Below are positions 24,219 to 32,918 of a stretch of 55,513 nt of DNA, one piece after another; position 1 is the stretch's first letter; each line of letters begins with the position of its first letter. Location: positions 1 to 55,513 of the forward strand of contig JAZUIB010000018.1 in NCBI GenBank assembly GCA_045642025.1. Reading direction: 5' to 3'. This stretch comes from Equadaptatus sp045642025. Its GTDB lineage: Bacteria; Synergistota; Synergistia; Synergistales; Synergistaceae. The position numbers and the translations under genes are program-made. The notes below the pieces were generated by a model. The model saw nothing but the letters and a program-made list of their open reading frames with translations, was not told the origin of the DNA and ran no database searches.

Positions 24219-24881
24219 ATGAGCAGTCTTAAAACATCAAATATAACTGAAGAAGAAATGCCGCGTGAAAAATTGCTTAAATACGGTGCGGATAAACTTA
24301 CAACGGCAGAATTGATAGCTATTCTTCTGCGGACAGGCACGAAGTCTCTTAATGTTCTTGAAATGTCCAGTAAACTGCTTAAAGAAAACGGTGGATTACA
24401 GGGCTTGTGCAGAATGTCAGCAGCAGAATTAAAAAGCGAAACTGGTATTAAGGATGCAAAATCTACTACACTTGCTGCCGTTATGGAACTTGGGCGGAGA
24501 ATAGCCAGACTTCAAAATGGTGAGAAAAGAGAAAGTTGGCAGGATATATTGAAGTTTCAGGCCGATAAAATGCGTCATTTTGACAGAGAAGAGATTTATG
24601 TTCTGTTTTTAGATAAATCTGATAAAGTTCTTGAAGAAACTACCATTTCTTATGGGGGTATAAACGGGGCCTTTATTGATGTAACACTGCTTTACCGCAA
24701 AGCTGTTAAAGTTGGTGCAAAAAATGTAGTTATGATGCATAATCATCCGAACGGCATATTAATGGCGAGTGGCGAAGATAATGAACTGACTGAGTGTGTT
24801 CGTAACGGGTTGAAGACTTTGGAAATCAAGTTAAAAGGACATTTTATTACGGCAAGAGGTGAAATAATATTAATTTCCTAA
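24219..24881 (+). CDS. radC: RadC-family JAB-domain protein
   Basis: This 220-aa protein has an N-terminal helix-hairpin-helix region (PREKLLKYGADKLTTAELIAI) and a C-terminal JAB1/MPN-like domain with the metalloprotease-type signature HNHPNG and the following SGEDNEL. Despite the name, RadC proteins have no proven repair role. The start at 24219 lies one base after the stop of the MBL gene. An upstream in-frame start inside that gene is rejected. It is the last gene of this unit before the mre operon. Confidence 0.92.
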   Translation: MSSLKTSNITEEEMPREKLLKYGADKLTTAELIAILLRTGTKSLNVLEMSSKLLKENGGLQGLCRMSAAELKSETGIKDAKSTTLAAVMELGRRIARLQNGEKRESWQDILKFQADKMRHFDREEIYVLFLDKSDKVLEETTISYGGINGAFIDVTLLYRKAVKVGAKNVVMMHNHPNGILMASGEDNELTECVRNGLKTLEIKLKGHFITARGEIILIS

Positions 24882-24984
24882 TGCTAAAATGGTATAAAAT
24901 GAGATAATATTATTAAAGAAACAATTACTGTAGCTAGTCCATGCTTTGCAGTCTATATGATCTATATGATATGAGGGTGGTAAA

Positions 24985-26040
24985 ATGTTTGGATTAAACA
25001 AAAAAATATTTAATAGTGAGATAGGAATTGACATAGGAACAATAAATACCGTTATTTATGTTAAGGATAAGGGGGTTGCGCTCGATGAACCTTCTGTTGT
25101 TGCTGTACGCAAAGTGGGTCGTAAAGGGTTACGCGAAATTATTGCGTTCGGTCGTGAAGCAAAAAGCATGGTAGGCAGAACTCCTGTGGGTATTACAACT
25201 ATATCACCGCTTTCAAACGGAGTTATAGCTGATTTTGAAATGACAGAATATCTTATCCGCCATTTTATGAGTATGGCAACAGAATCTAACAGTATGTTCT
25301 CTCACCCAAAAGTTGCAGTCTGTGTGCCTGCATGTGTTACCGAAGTCGAAAATCGTGCTGTAGTTGAAGTTACATTGGCAGCAGGTGCAAGGGAGGCCTG
25401 TGTTGTGGAAGAACCTCTTGCTGCTGCTATGGGGATAGGGCTTCCTATTAATGATCCTCAGGGCAGTATGGTAGTTAATATTGGCGGTGGTAGTTGTGAA
25501 GTCGCTGTTTTGTCGCTTGGCGGAATAGTTATTAATCAGGCAATAAGAATTGCTGGTAATGCTATGGATGAAGCGATTGTATCAATGATGCGGCAGAATT
25601 ACAAACTTGCTGTCGGCAACAGTACAGCTGAAGAAATTAAAATTGCTATAGGGTCAGCGCTTCCCATGGAACAGGAACTTAGGATGGATGTCAAAGGTCG
25701 TGACCTGCTTGATGGGCTTCCTAAGGCGGCTAAGATTACGTCTGTTGACGTAAGAGACTCGCTTGATATTACCATTACACAGATAGAAGATACAATTCGT
25801 TCAACACTTGAGCAAACCCCTCCCGAACTGGTCCGTGATATAGCAAATCAGGGTATCGTTCTTACGGGCGGTGGTGCTTTGCTACGTGGCTTGGATATGC
25901 GGTTGGCTGATGCGCTGAATGTTCCTGTGCATATTGCAGAACAGCCCTTATATTCTGTAGCAATAGGTCTTGGCAGGTATCTTGAAACACGTGTTAATCC
26001 CAAGACGAAAGGTATAACTGTAGAACATAAATCATTGTAA
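24985..26040 (+). CDS. mreB: Rod shape-determining protein MreB
   Basis: This 351-aa actin homologue polymerises under the membrane and steers wall synthesis. The phosphate-1 loop IGIDIGTINTVIYV is near residue 13, connecting and phosphate-2 motifs (MVVNIGGGSCEVAVLSLGG) near residue 170, and the adenosine motif LTGGGALLRGLD near residue 293. Length is standard. It opens the mreB-mreC-mreD-mrdA-rodA operon. The 100-base gap before it is AT-rich and must contain the promoter, but no well-spaced pair of boxes was found. Confidence 0.96.
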   Translation: MFGLNKKIFNSEIGIDIGTINTVIYVKDKGVALDEPSVVAVRKVGRKGLREIIAFGREAKSMVGRTPVGITTISPLSNGVIADFEMTEYLIRHFMSMATESNSMFSHPKVAVCVPACVTEVENRAVVEVTLAAGAREACVVEEPLAAAMGIGLPINDPQGSMVVNIGGGSCEVAVLSLGGIVINQAIRIAGNAMDEAIVSMMRQNYKLAVGNSTAEEIKIAIGSALPMEQELRMDVKGRDLLDGLPKAAKITSVDVRDSLDITITQIEDTIRSTLEQTPPELVRDIANQGIVLTGGGALLRGLDMRLADALNVPVHIAEQPLYSVAIGLGRYLETRVNPKTKGITVEHKSL

Positions 26041-26047
26041 TTTCGAT

Positions 26048-26830
26048 ATGCGTAACGTAGTAAACGAAGATATAAAAATTATAATATGCGGTGCAGTGTC
26101 ATTCTTTTTGGCACTTTTGGTATATTTGCTGATTTCATGTTCAACTGCATTGCATTACTATGCTATAGACTGTGTCAATAAACTTTTATTTATTCCAGAA
26201 TATCCGTTTAGGACTGCACGAGACCTTGTGTATTACAGCGGTACACGAATGTTTGAAAGAGAAAATCTTCGACAACAGCTTGCACGGTGTCAGCTCCAGA
26301 ACAGAAAACAAGCTGCTCTTTTGCAGAAAGCCGGAATTAAAGTTCCGCCTATTACGGCATCATTCGTTTCTGCTAGAGTTGTTCTTCGCTATCCTGACAA
26401 CTGGTGGAGAGAAGCCAAAATTAACAAAGGTAGTGCTGACAAAATTCGTAGCGGGGCTGCGGTTGTTTCAGACGGTTATCTTGTTGGAAGAATCACGCGT
26501 GTAGATAAACATTCATCATGGTTTGAAATGATTACGTCTTCATCATTCTTAATGGCTGCTGTTATTGATGAAACACGTGATCTCGGTGTGGTTTGCGGTG
26601 ATAATAAAGGCAGATTACGCATGCTTTATGTTATGAATAACACCGCTGTAAAAAAGAATATGAAAATATCGACTTCTCTTGTAGGAGATCAGATTCCGGC
26701 AGGATTAATGATAGGCATGATTGTAGGAAAAGAAGCGGCCGAAGAAGGTTATATTCCTCTTAAAGTTTCGTCTGGAGCTCATATGACGCAACTTTATGAC
26801 GTAGAAGTATATGTTGACGGAGTAAATTAA
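26048..26830 (+). CDS. mreC: Rod shape-determining protein MreC
   Basis: This 260-aa protein has one N-terminal transmembrane helix (about residues 9-31), a coiled coil around 75-98 (RENLRQQLARCQLQNRKQAA) and a periplasmic beta domain with VSDGYLVGRITRVDKHSS. MreC links MreB to the periplasmic wall enzymes, and it regulates PBP2. It starts 7 bases after mreB and is followed 2 bases later by mreD. Confidence 0.92.
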   Translation: MRNVVNEDIKIIICGAVSFFLALLVYLLISCSTALHYYAIDCVNKLLFIPEYPFRTARDLVYYSGTRMFERENLRQQLARCQLQNRKQAALLQKAGIKVPPITASFVSARVVLRYPDNWWREAKINKGSADKIRSGAAVVSDGYLVGRITRVDKHSSWFEMITSSSFLMAAVIDETRDLGVVCGDNKGRLRMLYVMNNTAVKKNMKISTSLVGDQIPAGLMIGMIVGKEAAEEGYIPLKVSSGAHMTQLYDVEVYVDGVN

Positions 26831-26832
26831 CG

Positions 26833-27300
26833 ATGCTTACTCTTTTTATTTGGTTATTACAAGATATTTTTCAAGTGATTTTTATGGGAGTATTCCTAGT
26901 TCCTGATTTTTTCTTAATTACCCTTATATATGCAGGGTTAAAGCCTGAAAGCGAACACAGACATACACCTTTCTGGTATATTATTACAGGGTTTATTGGT
27001 GGTTTGTTCTGGGATTTGCGCTGGACAAATATTATTGGTTTGACGGCAGGATTAAACGGAGTTCTTCTTTCTGCAGTTTTTGTGATATGGCATATTATCC
27101 CGGCACAGGGAAGAAGCGAAAGAGCGCTTACGGGATGTATGTTGGGAGTCCAGTTTATTTCAGCTTTTGTCCATATGTTGATGTGGACAGTATCAAGTGC
27201 GGTTACAATTCGACTGTTTATAATACAGCAACTTATGGGAATAGCAATTATTTTATTCCTGTCTTTTGTCTACAAAAAGGCTATTCACAGACATGTCTAA
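26833..27300 (+). CDS. mreD: Rod shape-determining protein MreD
   Basis: This 155-aa integral membrane protein has about five hydrophobic segments, as in MreD. Sequence is poorly conserved in this family, so the call rests on size, topology and its place between mreC and mrdA. Its stop codon overlaps the start of mrdA by 8 bases, which suggests translational coupling. Confidence 0.85.
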   Translation: MLTLFIWLLQDIFQVIFMGVFLVPDFFLITLIYAGLKPESEHRHTPFWYIITGFIGGLFWDLRWTNIIGLTAGLNGVLLSAVFVIWHIIPAQGRSERALTGCMLGVQFISAFVHMLMWTVSSAVTIRLFIIQQLMGIAIILFLSFVYKKAIHRHV

Positions 27301-29335
27301 TATACAGTATGACAAAACCGAACTGGAAAAAAGGTTCCTTATACTGCGAACTGTAGTTGTCATTACATTTTTAATTCTTGCCGTAAGTCTGGCCTTTTTC
27401 CAGATCATACAACGCAGTGAATATGCGAAACTTGCTTCGCAGAACAGACTTCGCATTCTACGTATAATACCTCCCCGTGGTGTAATATATGATGCTAACG
27501 GAGAGTATTTGGCTGTCAATGTAAGGACCTTTAGTATCAGCGGTTATCCGATTGATTTGCGTGACCCTGATAAGCTCAAACTGGTCATATCGATTTTAAA
27601 ACGTGGTGGAATTCCGAGTACGGAAAAAGAAATTAAAGAAAAAGTACAGAAACAATATTCTGCACCGTATCGTGCTATTACCATAGCAACTAATTTGACA
27701 TTTGCACAGGCATCACAACTGGTTATGGATAAAAATTTCAGTGATTTGCTTACACTGACTCCTGTATGGAAAAGAAGTTATCCTGCAGGTGCTGATGCTG
27801 CACACGCCGTAGGGTATATTGCTGAAATTACAAAAGAAGAACTGGAAAATCATCCTGAATACCAAGGTGGAGATCTAATCGGTAAAACTGGGGTGGAGTT
27901 GTGTTATGAAGAACAATTGCGTGGAATACCTGGCGAAAAGGTAATTGAAATTGATTCAAGAGGGCGGTTGCTTCGACAGATTAGCTATACTCCATCTGTT
28001 AAAGGAGGAGACATTAAGCTCAGTATTGATCTTGGCGCACATAAATACGCTAGAAAACTACTTGGAAATTTCCGTGGTGCCATTGTTGCTCTTGATGTCA
28101 GAGACGGTTCTGTTGTCTGTATTGCTTCATCTCCTTCATATAATCCCAACACTCTTGTATGGGGAATTACTAGCGCGGAATGGGCTGAACTGCTTGACAA
28201 TAATAAACGGCCGATGATGAATCGTGCAATTTCCGGAGCATATCCGCCGGCATCTACGTTTAAAGTTGTAACAGCATCAGCAGGTTTATCAAGCGGAACA
28301 ATTACTACCGGTACGAGTTTTACGTGTCCAGGATATTATGAACTTGGAAAGAGAAAATTCCGTTGTTGGAAACATGACGGACATGGCAGTGAGACCGTTG
28401 TGAAAGCATTAAGAGACTCTTGTGACGTATTTTTTTACAATACATCCTGGAATATGGGAATTGACAAACTTATTGCGACAGCTTCGAAATTTGGTGTAGG
28501 CAAAAAGACGGGTATAGACCTGCCTTCAGAAAGTGCGGGGACACTTGCCGGCCCTAAATGGAAAAAAAAGAAAATTAAAGAAAACTGGTATGGAGGAGAT
28601 ACCGTAAACTACTCAATAGGTCAGGGGTATCTTCTTATGACCCCGTTGCAGGTTGCTAGAGTATATGTCGCAATTGCAAATGGTGGCAAACTATTTAGAC
28701 CTAGAGTTAATTTGGCTTTACCTGTAGAATATGATGAAATTAACCTGTCATCCGATATTATACGTACCCTCAGACAAGGACTTGTTGAAGTTGGAAGCAT
28801 AGGAACCGGACGTGCTGCCTCGGAGTACGGTGTTAATGTTGCAGGCAAGACCGGTACGGCACAAAACTCACACGGTGATGACCATGCGTGGTTTGCAGGT
28901 TATGCACCTGTCAATAAACCACGGTACGTTGTTGTTGCTATTGCAGAAGCTGGAAAAGGCGGTGGAGCAATTACAGGACCTATGGTTGGTAAAATGCTTA
29001 ATTATCTTATTAACCATAAGGGTGAATTGATGTTCAATGACACCGATCTAGATGAGCCGAAATTAAATACTCAAAGTCAGTCTACAACGGCGGAAGATAC
29101 AAATAACAGACAAAGCACCGATGTCAGGAAAAGAAATAGTAATATAAACAGTAACCATGATTTAGGCAGTAATGTCAATGCTAAAGCTGCGAAAAATCAA
29201 AATAACAAAGATACTAAAATGAAAAATAATGATAGAAAACAAAATATGGCAAAACAACAGACTATGGAAACTGGTACTGAAAAAACATCCAAAACGCAAG
29301 ATGCTGATGTTCAGAATAAAAATGGTGGGCAATAA
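27293..29335 (+). CDS. mrdA: Penicillin-binding protein 2 (peptidoglycan transpeptidase)
   Basis: This 680-aa class B PBP has an N-terminal membrane anchor (about 18-39), the pedestal region and the transpeptidase domain. Catalytic motifs are STFK (residues 321-324, Ser321 nucleophile), SCD (376-378) and KTG (519-521). With RodA it makes the side wall of rod-shaped cells. The last 99 residues (about 582-680) form an Asn/Lys/Gln/Thr-rich tail without hydrophobic core, which is unusual. The start at 27293 overlaps the mreD stop; an upstream in-frame start inside mreD is possible but less likely. Confidence 0.93.
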   Translation: MSNIQYDKTELEKRFLILRTVVVITFLILAVSLAFFQIIQRSEYAKLASQNRLRILRIIPPRGVIYDANGEYLAVNVRTFSISGYPIDLRDPDKLKLVISILKRGGIPSTEKEIKEKVQKQYSAPYRAITIATNLTFAQASQLVMDKNFSDLLTLTPVWKRSYPAGADAAHAVGYIAEITKEELENHPEYQGGDLIGKTGVELCYEEQLRGIPGEKVIEIDSRGRLLRQISYTPSVKGGDIKLSIDLGAHKYARKLLGNFRGAIVALDVRDGSVVCIASSPSYNPNTLVWGITSAEWAELLDNNKRPMMNRAISGAYPPASTFKVVTASAGLSSGTITTGTSFTCPGYYELGKRKFRCWKHDGHGSETVVKALRDSCDVFFYNTSWNMGIDKLIATASKFGVGKKTGIDLPSESAGTLAGPKWKKKKIKENWYGGDTVNYSIGQGYLLMTPLQVARVYVAIANGGKLFRPRVNLALPVEYDEINLSSDIIRTLRQGLVEVGSIGTGRAASEYGVNVAGKTGTAQNSHGDDHAWFAGYAPVNKPRYVVVAIAEAGKGGGAITGPMVGKMLNYLINHKGELMFNDTDLDEPKLNTQSQSTTAEDTNNRQSTDVRKRNSNINSNHDLGSNVNAKAAKNQNNKDTKMKNNDRKQNMAKQQTMETGTEKTSKTQDADVQNKNGGQ

Positions 29336-30444
29336 TGAGAATATTTGAAAATAGTAGAATGGATGTTAGAAGAGGTCTTAATGTTTATATGCTAGGGGCT
29401 ACGGTGGCACTTTTCTTGTTGGGGGTCCTGGCTATTTACAGTTCCTGTTATTCTGTCGTGACACACACGTCGTCATATGCCGTCCGTCAGATCATATTTG
29501 GTTTGTTTGGTTTTCTCTTATATTATCTGATCATCAGAGCAGGCTATAAAAATATGTTGCAAATTGCAGTCTATCTTTCTGTGCTGACGATAATAATTTT
29601 TTTGTTGGTTCTTGTGATAGGACACACATCCAAGGGGGCACAGAGCTGGTTAAATCTTGGTTTTATAAGAATTCAGCCTTCAGAAATAGGAAAAATAGCT
29701 TTTGCTCTTCTGCTTGCAAAATTCTGTGCAATAACACCTCCGAATAATATGCGAGGATTGTTGCTTATCTTTGGGCTGCTAATGCTTTTTCTCATCCCAA
29801 TTTTAATGGAACCTGACCTTGGCAGTGCTCTTGTATATTCGGTCATGTTTTTTGTTTTGCTTATTATCGCGGGAGCTCCGTCAAAACTGCTTTGGGGCAT
29901 GCTTGGCTCTGGAGTGGCGATGCTTCCCGTAGGATGGTTTTTGCTGAAACCATACCAGAAACTTAGAATACTTGTTTTTATAGATCCTTCAGTTGATCCG
30001 CAAGGGGCAGGTTATAATGTTATACAGTCGCGTATAGCCGTCGGCTCGGGCGGATTTTTTGGAAAAGGATTTTTAAATGGTACGCAGTCAAAATTGCATT
30101 TTCTCCCAGAGCCTCACACAGATTTTATTTTTGGGGTCTTTTCTGAAGAATTCGGCTTTATAGGATGCATAATCGTCCTTGTTCTATTTGCCGTGTTGCT
30201 ATGGAAAATGATAGAAATTGCTTCTTATACACGTGAACCTGATGCTAGGTTATTATGTTGTGCGATAACAGCATGGATATGGTTCCAGATGACAGAGAGC
30301 ATTGCAATGTGTATGGGACTTGCACCTGTTACAGGTCTTCCCTTGCCGTTATTCAGTTATGGAGGCAGTTCATTGGTGGCTGTCCTGATGGGACTTGCTT
30401 TGGTGCAGAGTGTGTCAGTTACACTATCAAAAGAACGTTTTTAA
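29335..30444 (+). CDS. rodA: Peptidoglycan glycosyltransferase RodA
   Basis: This 369-aa SEDS-family polymerase has about ten transmembrane segments. Conserved features include WLNLGFIRIQPSEIGKIA, MEPDLGSALVYSVMF and PHTDFIFGVFSEEFGFIG, and GLPLPLFSYGGSSL near the C-terminus. It polymerises glycan strands together with PBP2, the product of the preceding gene; stop and start overlap (TAATG). It closes the shape operon. Confidence 0.95.
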   Translation: MRIFENSRMDVRRGLNVYMLGATVALFLLGVLAIYSSCYSVVTHTSSYAVRQIIFGLFGFLLYYLIIRAGYKNMLQIAVYLSVLTIIIFLLVLVIGHTSKGAQSWLNLGFIRIQPSEIGKIAFALLLAKFCAITPPNNMRGLLLIFGLLMLFLIPILMEPDLGSALVYSVMFFVLLIIAGAPSKLLWGMLGSGVAMLPVGWFLLKPYQKLRILVFIDPSVDPQGAGYNVIQSRIAVGSGGFFGKGFLNGTQSKLHFLPEPHTDFIFGVFSEEFGFIGCIIVLVLFAVLLWKMIEIASYTREPDARLLCCAITAWIWFQMTESIAMCMGLAPVTGLPLPLFSYGGSSLVAVLMGLALVQSVSVTLSKERF

Positions 30445-30530
30445 AATATAAATAATATGGCTGTCGTATAATAAGATTTGGTAGTATATTGACTTTTTTG
30501 ATAGCATATGTTTCATAAGGAGGCTGTTTT

Positions 30531-32303
30531 ATGCCGGAAAAATTTTATGCCGATCAGCGCAGAGCCTTGTTGTCCAGCGTCAAAAGACCATCGCGCTATA
30601 TTGGCTGCGAGTATGGTTCAGGACCTGTTAAAGAGGGTAACCTACTTAGAGTATGTTATGCGTTTCCTGATGTATATGAAGTTGGGATGAGCTATCTTGG
30701 TTTTCAGATTCTGTACGCTCTTACCAAAGAAATTCCTTTTGCTGATGCAGAGCGTGTATATGCGCCGTGGCCTGATTTTGAAGAAATACTTAGAAAATCT
30801 GGAACAGAGTTATGGGCACTTGAAAGCAAACGTCCGATAAGAGAATTTGACATACTGGCATTTACATTGCAATATGAACTTTGCTATACCAACGTGCTGA
30901 CAATACTCGACTTGGGCAAAATTCCGCATTTTGCAAAAGACAGGAAAGATAATGACCCTATTATAATTGCCGGAGGTCCCTGTGCGCTAACACCGGAGCC
31001 TGTGGCTCCTTTCTTTGACGCATTTGTTATTGGTGACGGAGAGGTTGTAAATCCGGAAGTGTACAGAACGTTATTCGAATTAAAAGGCAGGAGAAGGGCT
31101 GAAAAACTTGAAGCAATTTCAAAGCTTGAAAGTGTTTATGTACCTCAGTTTCCGCAGGAACGACCTGTTTGCAGAAGAATTTCAGAGAAAATTGATGATA
31201 ACTGGTTCAATAAAAAAATGATTGTTCCAAACACGAGTATCGTGCATGACCGCATTACGGTTCAGGTATTCAGAGGATGCACTAGAGGCTGCAGATTCTG
31301 TCAGGCAGGTATGATAGATAGGCCTGTGAGAGAGCGTTCGTCTGATTCGATACTTACTCAGACAAGAGCATTGTTGAAAAATACTGGATGGGAAGAGATT
31401 GGCTTGCTTTCCCTTGCAACATGTGACTGGAGTGGTCTGTCTTCATTTGTTGCCAATATTAATCCTGAACTCGAGGAAACACATACAAAACTCAGTCTAC
31501 CCAGTCTTCGTGTTGATGCGTTTTCGGTAAAACTTGCTACAGAACTTCAGGCTGTCCGCAAAAGTGGGCTTACCTTCGCTCCTGAAGCCGGTACTCAGCG
31601 TCTTCGCAATGTAATAAATAAAGGTGTAACAGAAGAAGATATTGCAATGGCACTTGAACAGACATTTGCAAACGGTTGGGATAGAGTAAAGTTGTATTTT
31701 ATGATGGGGCTTCCGACAGAAACAGAAGAAGACCTTTTCGGAATACTCGATATATGTAGGCAGGCGCTTACAATTGCGCATAAACACAAACGCAAAGGCG
31801 AAATCAATGTTTCACTTGCAGGATTTGTTCCCAAAGGACATACCCCGTTTCAGTGGGAAGCCCAACTTGACAGAGAATCACTTTTTGAACGAGGCAGTTG
31901 GGTAAAACATCAGATTCGTAGCAAAAAAATAACACTTGCATATCATGAACCTAAGCAGACCTATCTTGAGGGGGTTTTCGCACGTGGAGATTCAGTGCTT
32001 GCAACTGCTGTTGAAGAAGTGTGGCGCAGAGGACAGCGTTTTGATGGCTGGACTGAACACTTTAATTTTGAGCGCTGGATAGAAGTATTCAGAGACCTTG
32101 AAATTGATGCTGATAAATTTGTTGCGGCACGTAGTCTTGATGAAAAACTTCCGTGGGATCATATTGACTGTGGAGTTTCCAAGGAATACCTGTTGCGCGA
32201 ACGTGAAAACGCATATAAAGGCATTGTTACTAGAGACTGTCGCAAAGGCTGCAACGGATGCGGCTGGCAGAGAAAAACGGATATGGTGAACTGTCATGCA
32301 TAG
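30531..32303 (+). CDS. TIGR03960-type radical SAM protein
   Basis: This 590-aa protein has the cluster motif CTRGCRFC (C250, C254, C257) of radical SAM enzymes. The region before it (about residues 40-200) resembles the corrinoid-binding-like fold of MiaB/B12-type radical SAM proteins and contains IIIAGGPCALTPEP and VIGDGE. The family is widespread and uncharacterised. It almost always neighbours a TIGR03936 (DUF2344) protein and RNase G, as here: the next gene overlaps its stop by 8 bases. A tRNA or ribosome modification role is often suspected from this context but is inference. AAGGAGG precedes the ATG. Confidence 0.9.
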   Translation: MPEKFYADQRRALLSSVKRPSRYIGCEYGSGPVKEGNLLRVCYAFPDVYEVGMSYLGFQILYALTKEIPFADAERVYAPWPDFEEILRKSGTELWALESKRPIREFDILAFTLQYELCYTNVLTILDLGKIPHFAKDRKDNDPIIIAGGPCALTPEPVAPFFDAFVIGDGEVVNPEVYRTLFELKGRRRAEKLEAISKLESVYVPQFPQERPVCRRISEKIDDNWFNKKMIVPNTSIVHDRITVQVFRGCTRGCRFCQAGMIDRPVRERSSDSILTQTRALLKNTGWEEIGLLSLATCDWSGLSSFVANINPELEETHTKLSLPSLRVDAFSVKLATELQAVRKSGLTFAPEAGTQRLRNVINKGVTEEDIAMALEQTFANGWDRVKLYFMMGLPTETEEDLFGILDICRQALTIAHKHKRKGEINVSLAGFVPKGHTPFQWEAQLDRESLFERGSWVKHQIRSKKITLAYHEPKQTYLEGVFARGDSVLATAVEEVWRRGQRFDGWTEHFNFERWIEVFRDLEIDADKFVAARSLDEKLPWDHIDCGVSKEYLLRERENAYKGIVTRDCRKGCNGCGWQRKTDMVNCHA

Positions 32304-32904
32304 AATACGGATAGTTTTTGAAAAAAAAGACTGGTTTACATTTGTAAATCATATGGACCTTCCGAATATATTTTCTCGTGCTGCGAGACGTGCGGGACTT
32401 TTGTCGGAATATACGCAGGGCTTCTCGCCTCATCCGCGTATTAGCCTTGGGCCTGCGCTTGCCATCAGCGTAGAAGGCAGAGAGGAACCTGCAGAATTCT
32501 GGTTTGAAGAATGGCATGACAACAGTTTACAACTTTGGAATGATCAACTTCCAGAGGGGCTTCTCATTTTGAAATGTGTTGAAATTGAGGACGGAGGACC
32601 TAGCCTTGCTAAATTTACAACAGCTGCCCAGTATCGTATACGAGGTGTTTCAAAACAACTTACTGAAGAAGACTTTAATCTTCTTAAAAATACAGTAGAA
32701 CAGACTGCCCCGTTATGGTATGCAAAAAAAACAGACGGTATAATTACATTGATTGCAGGAGAACTTAACAAATGTGGAGGAACTTTGTTTGTTAGAACTC
32801 TGAAGGAATCAGGTGTCATTTCCGGCTGGTCTGATTTATATATTATAAGAGAAAAGGTCGGTACATGGGATGAAGCCGGTCAGCAGTTGCTGCCTCTTGT
32901 TTAA
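32296..32904 (+). CDS. TIGR03936 / DUF2344 family protein
   Basis: This 202-aa protein begins with HRIRIVFEKKDWFTFVNHMD and contains QGFSPHPRISLGPALAI, hallmarks of the DUF2344 family, which in other bacteria can be fused to the TIGR03960 radical SAM protein. Here it is a separate gene that overlaps the radical SAM gene by 8 bases (ATGCATAG), so the two proteins are likely made in equal amounts and work together. Function is unknown. Confidence 0.88.
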   Translation: MHRIRIVFEKKDWFTFVNHMDLPNIFSRAARRAGLLSEYTQGFSPHPRISLGPALAISVEGREEPAEFWFEEWHDNSLQLWNDQLPEGLLILKCVEIEDGGPSLAKFTTAAQYRIRGVSKQLTEEDFNLLKNTVEQTAPLWYAKKTDGIITLIAGELNKCGGTLFVRTLKESGVISGWSDLYIIREKVGTWDEAGQQLLPLV

Positions 32905-32918
32905 AGCGGAGTCGAGTA

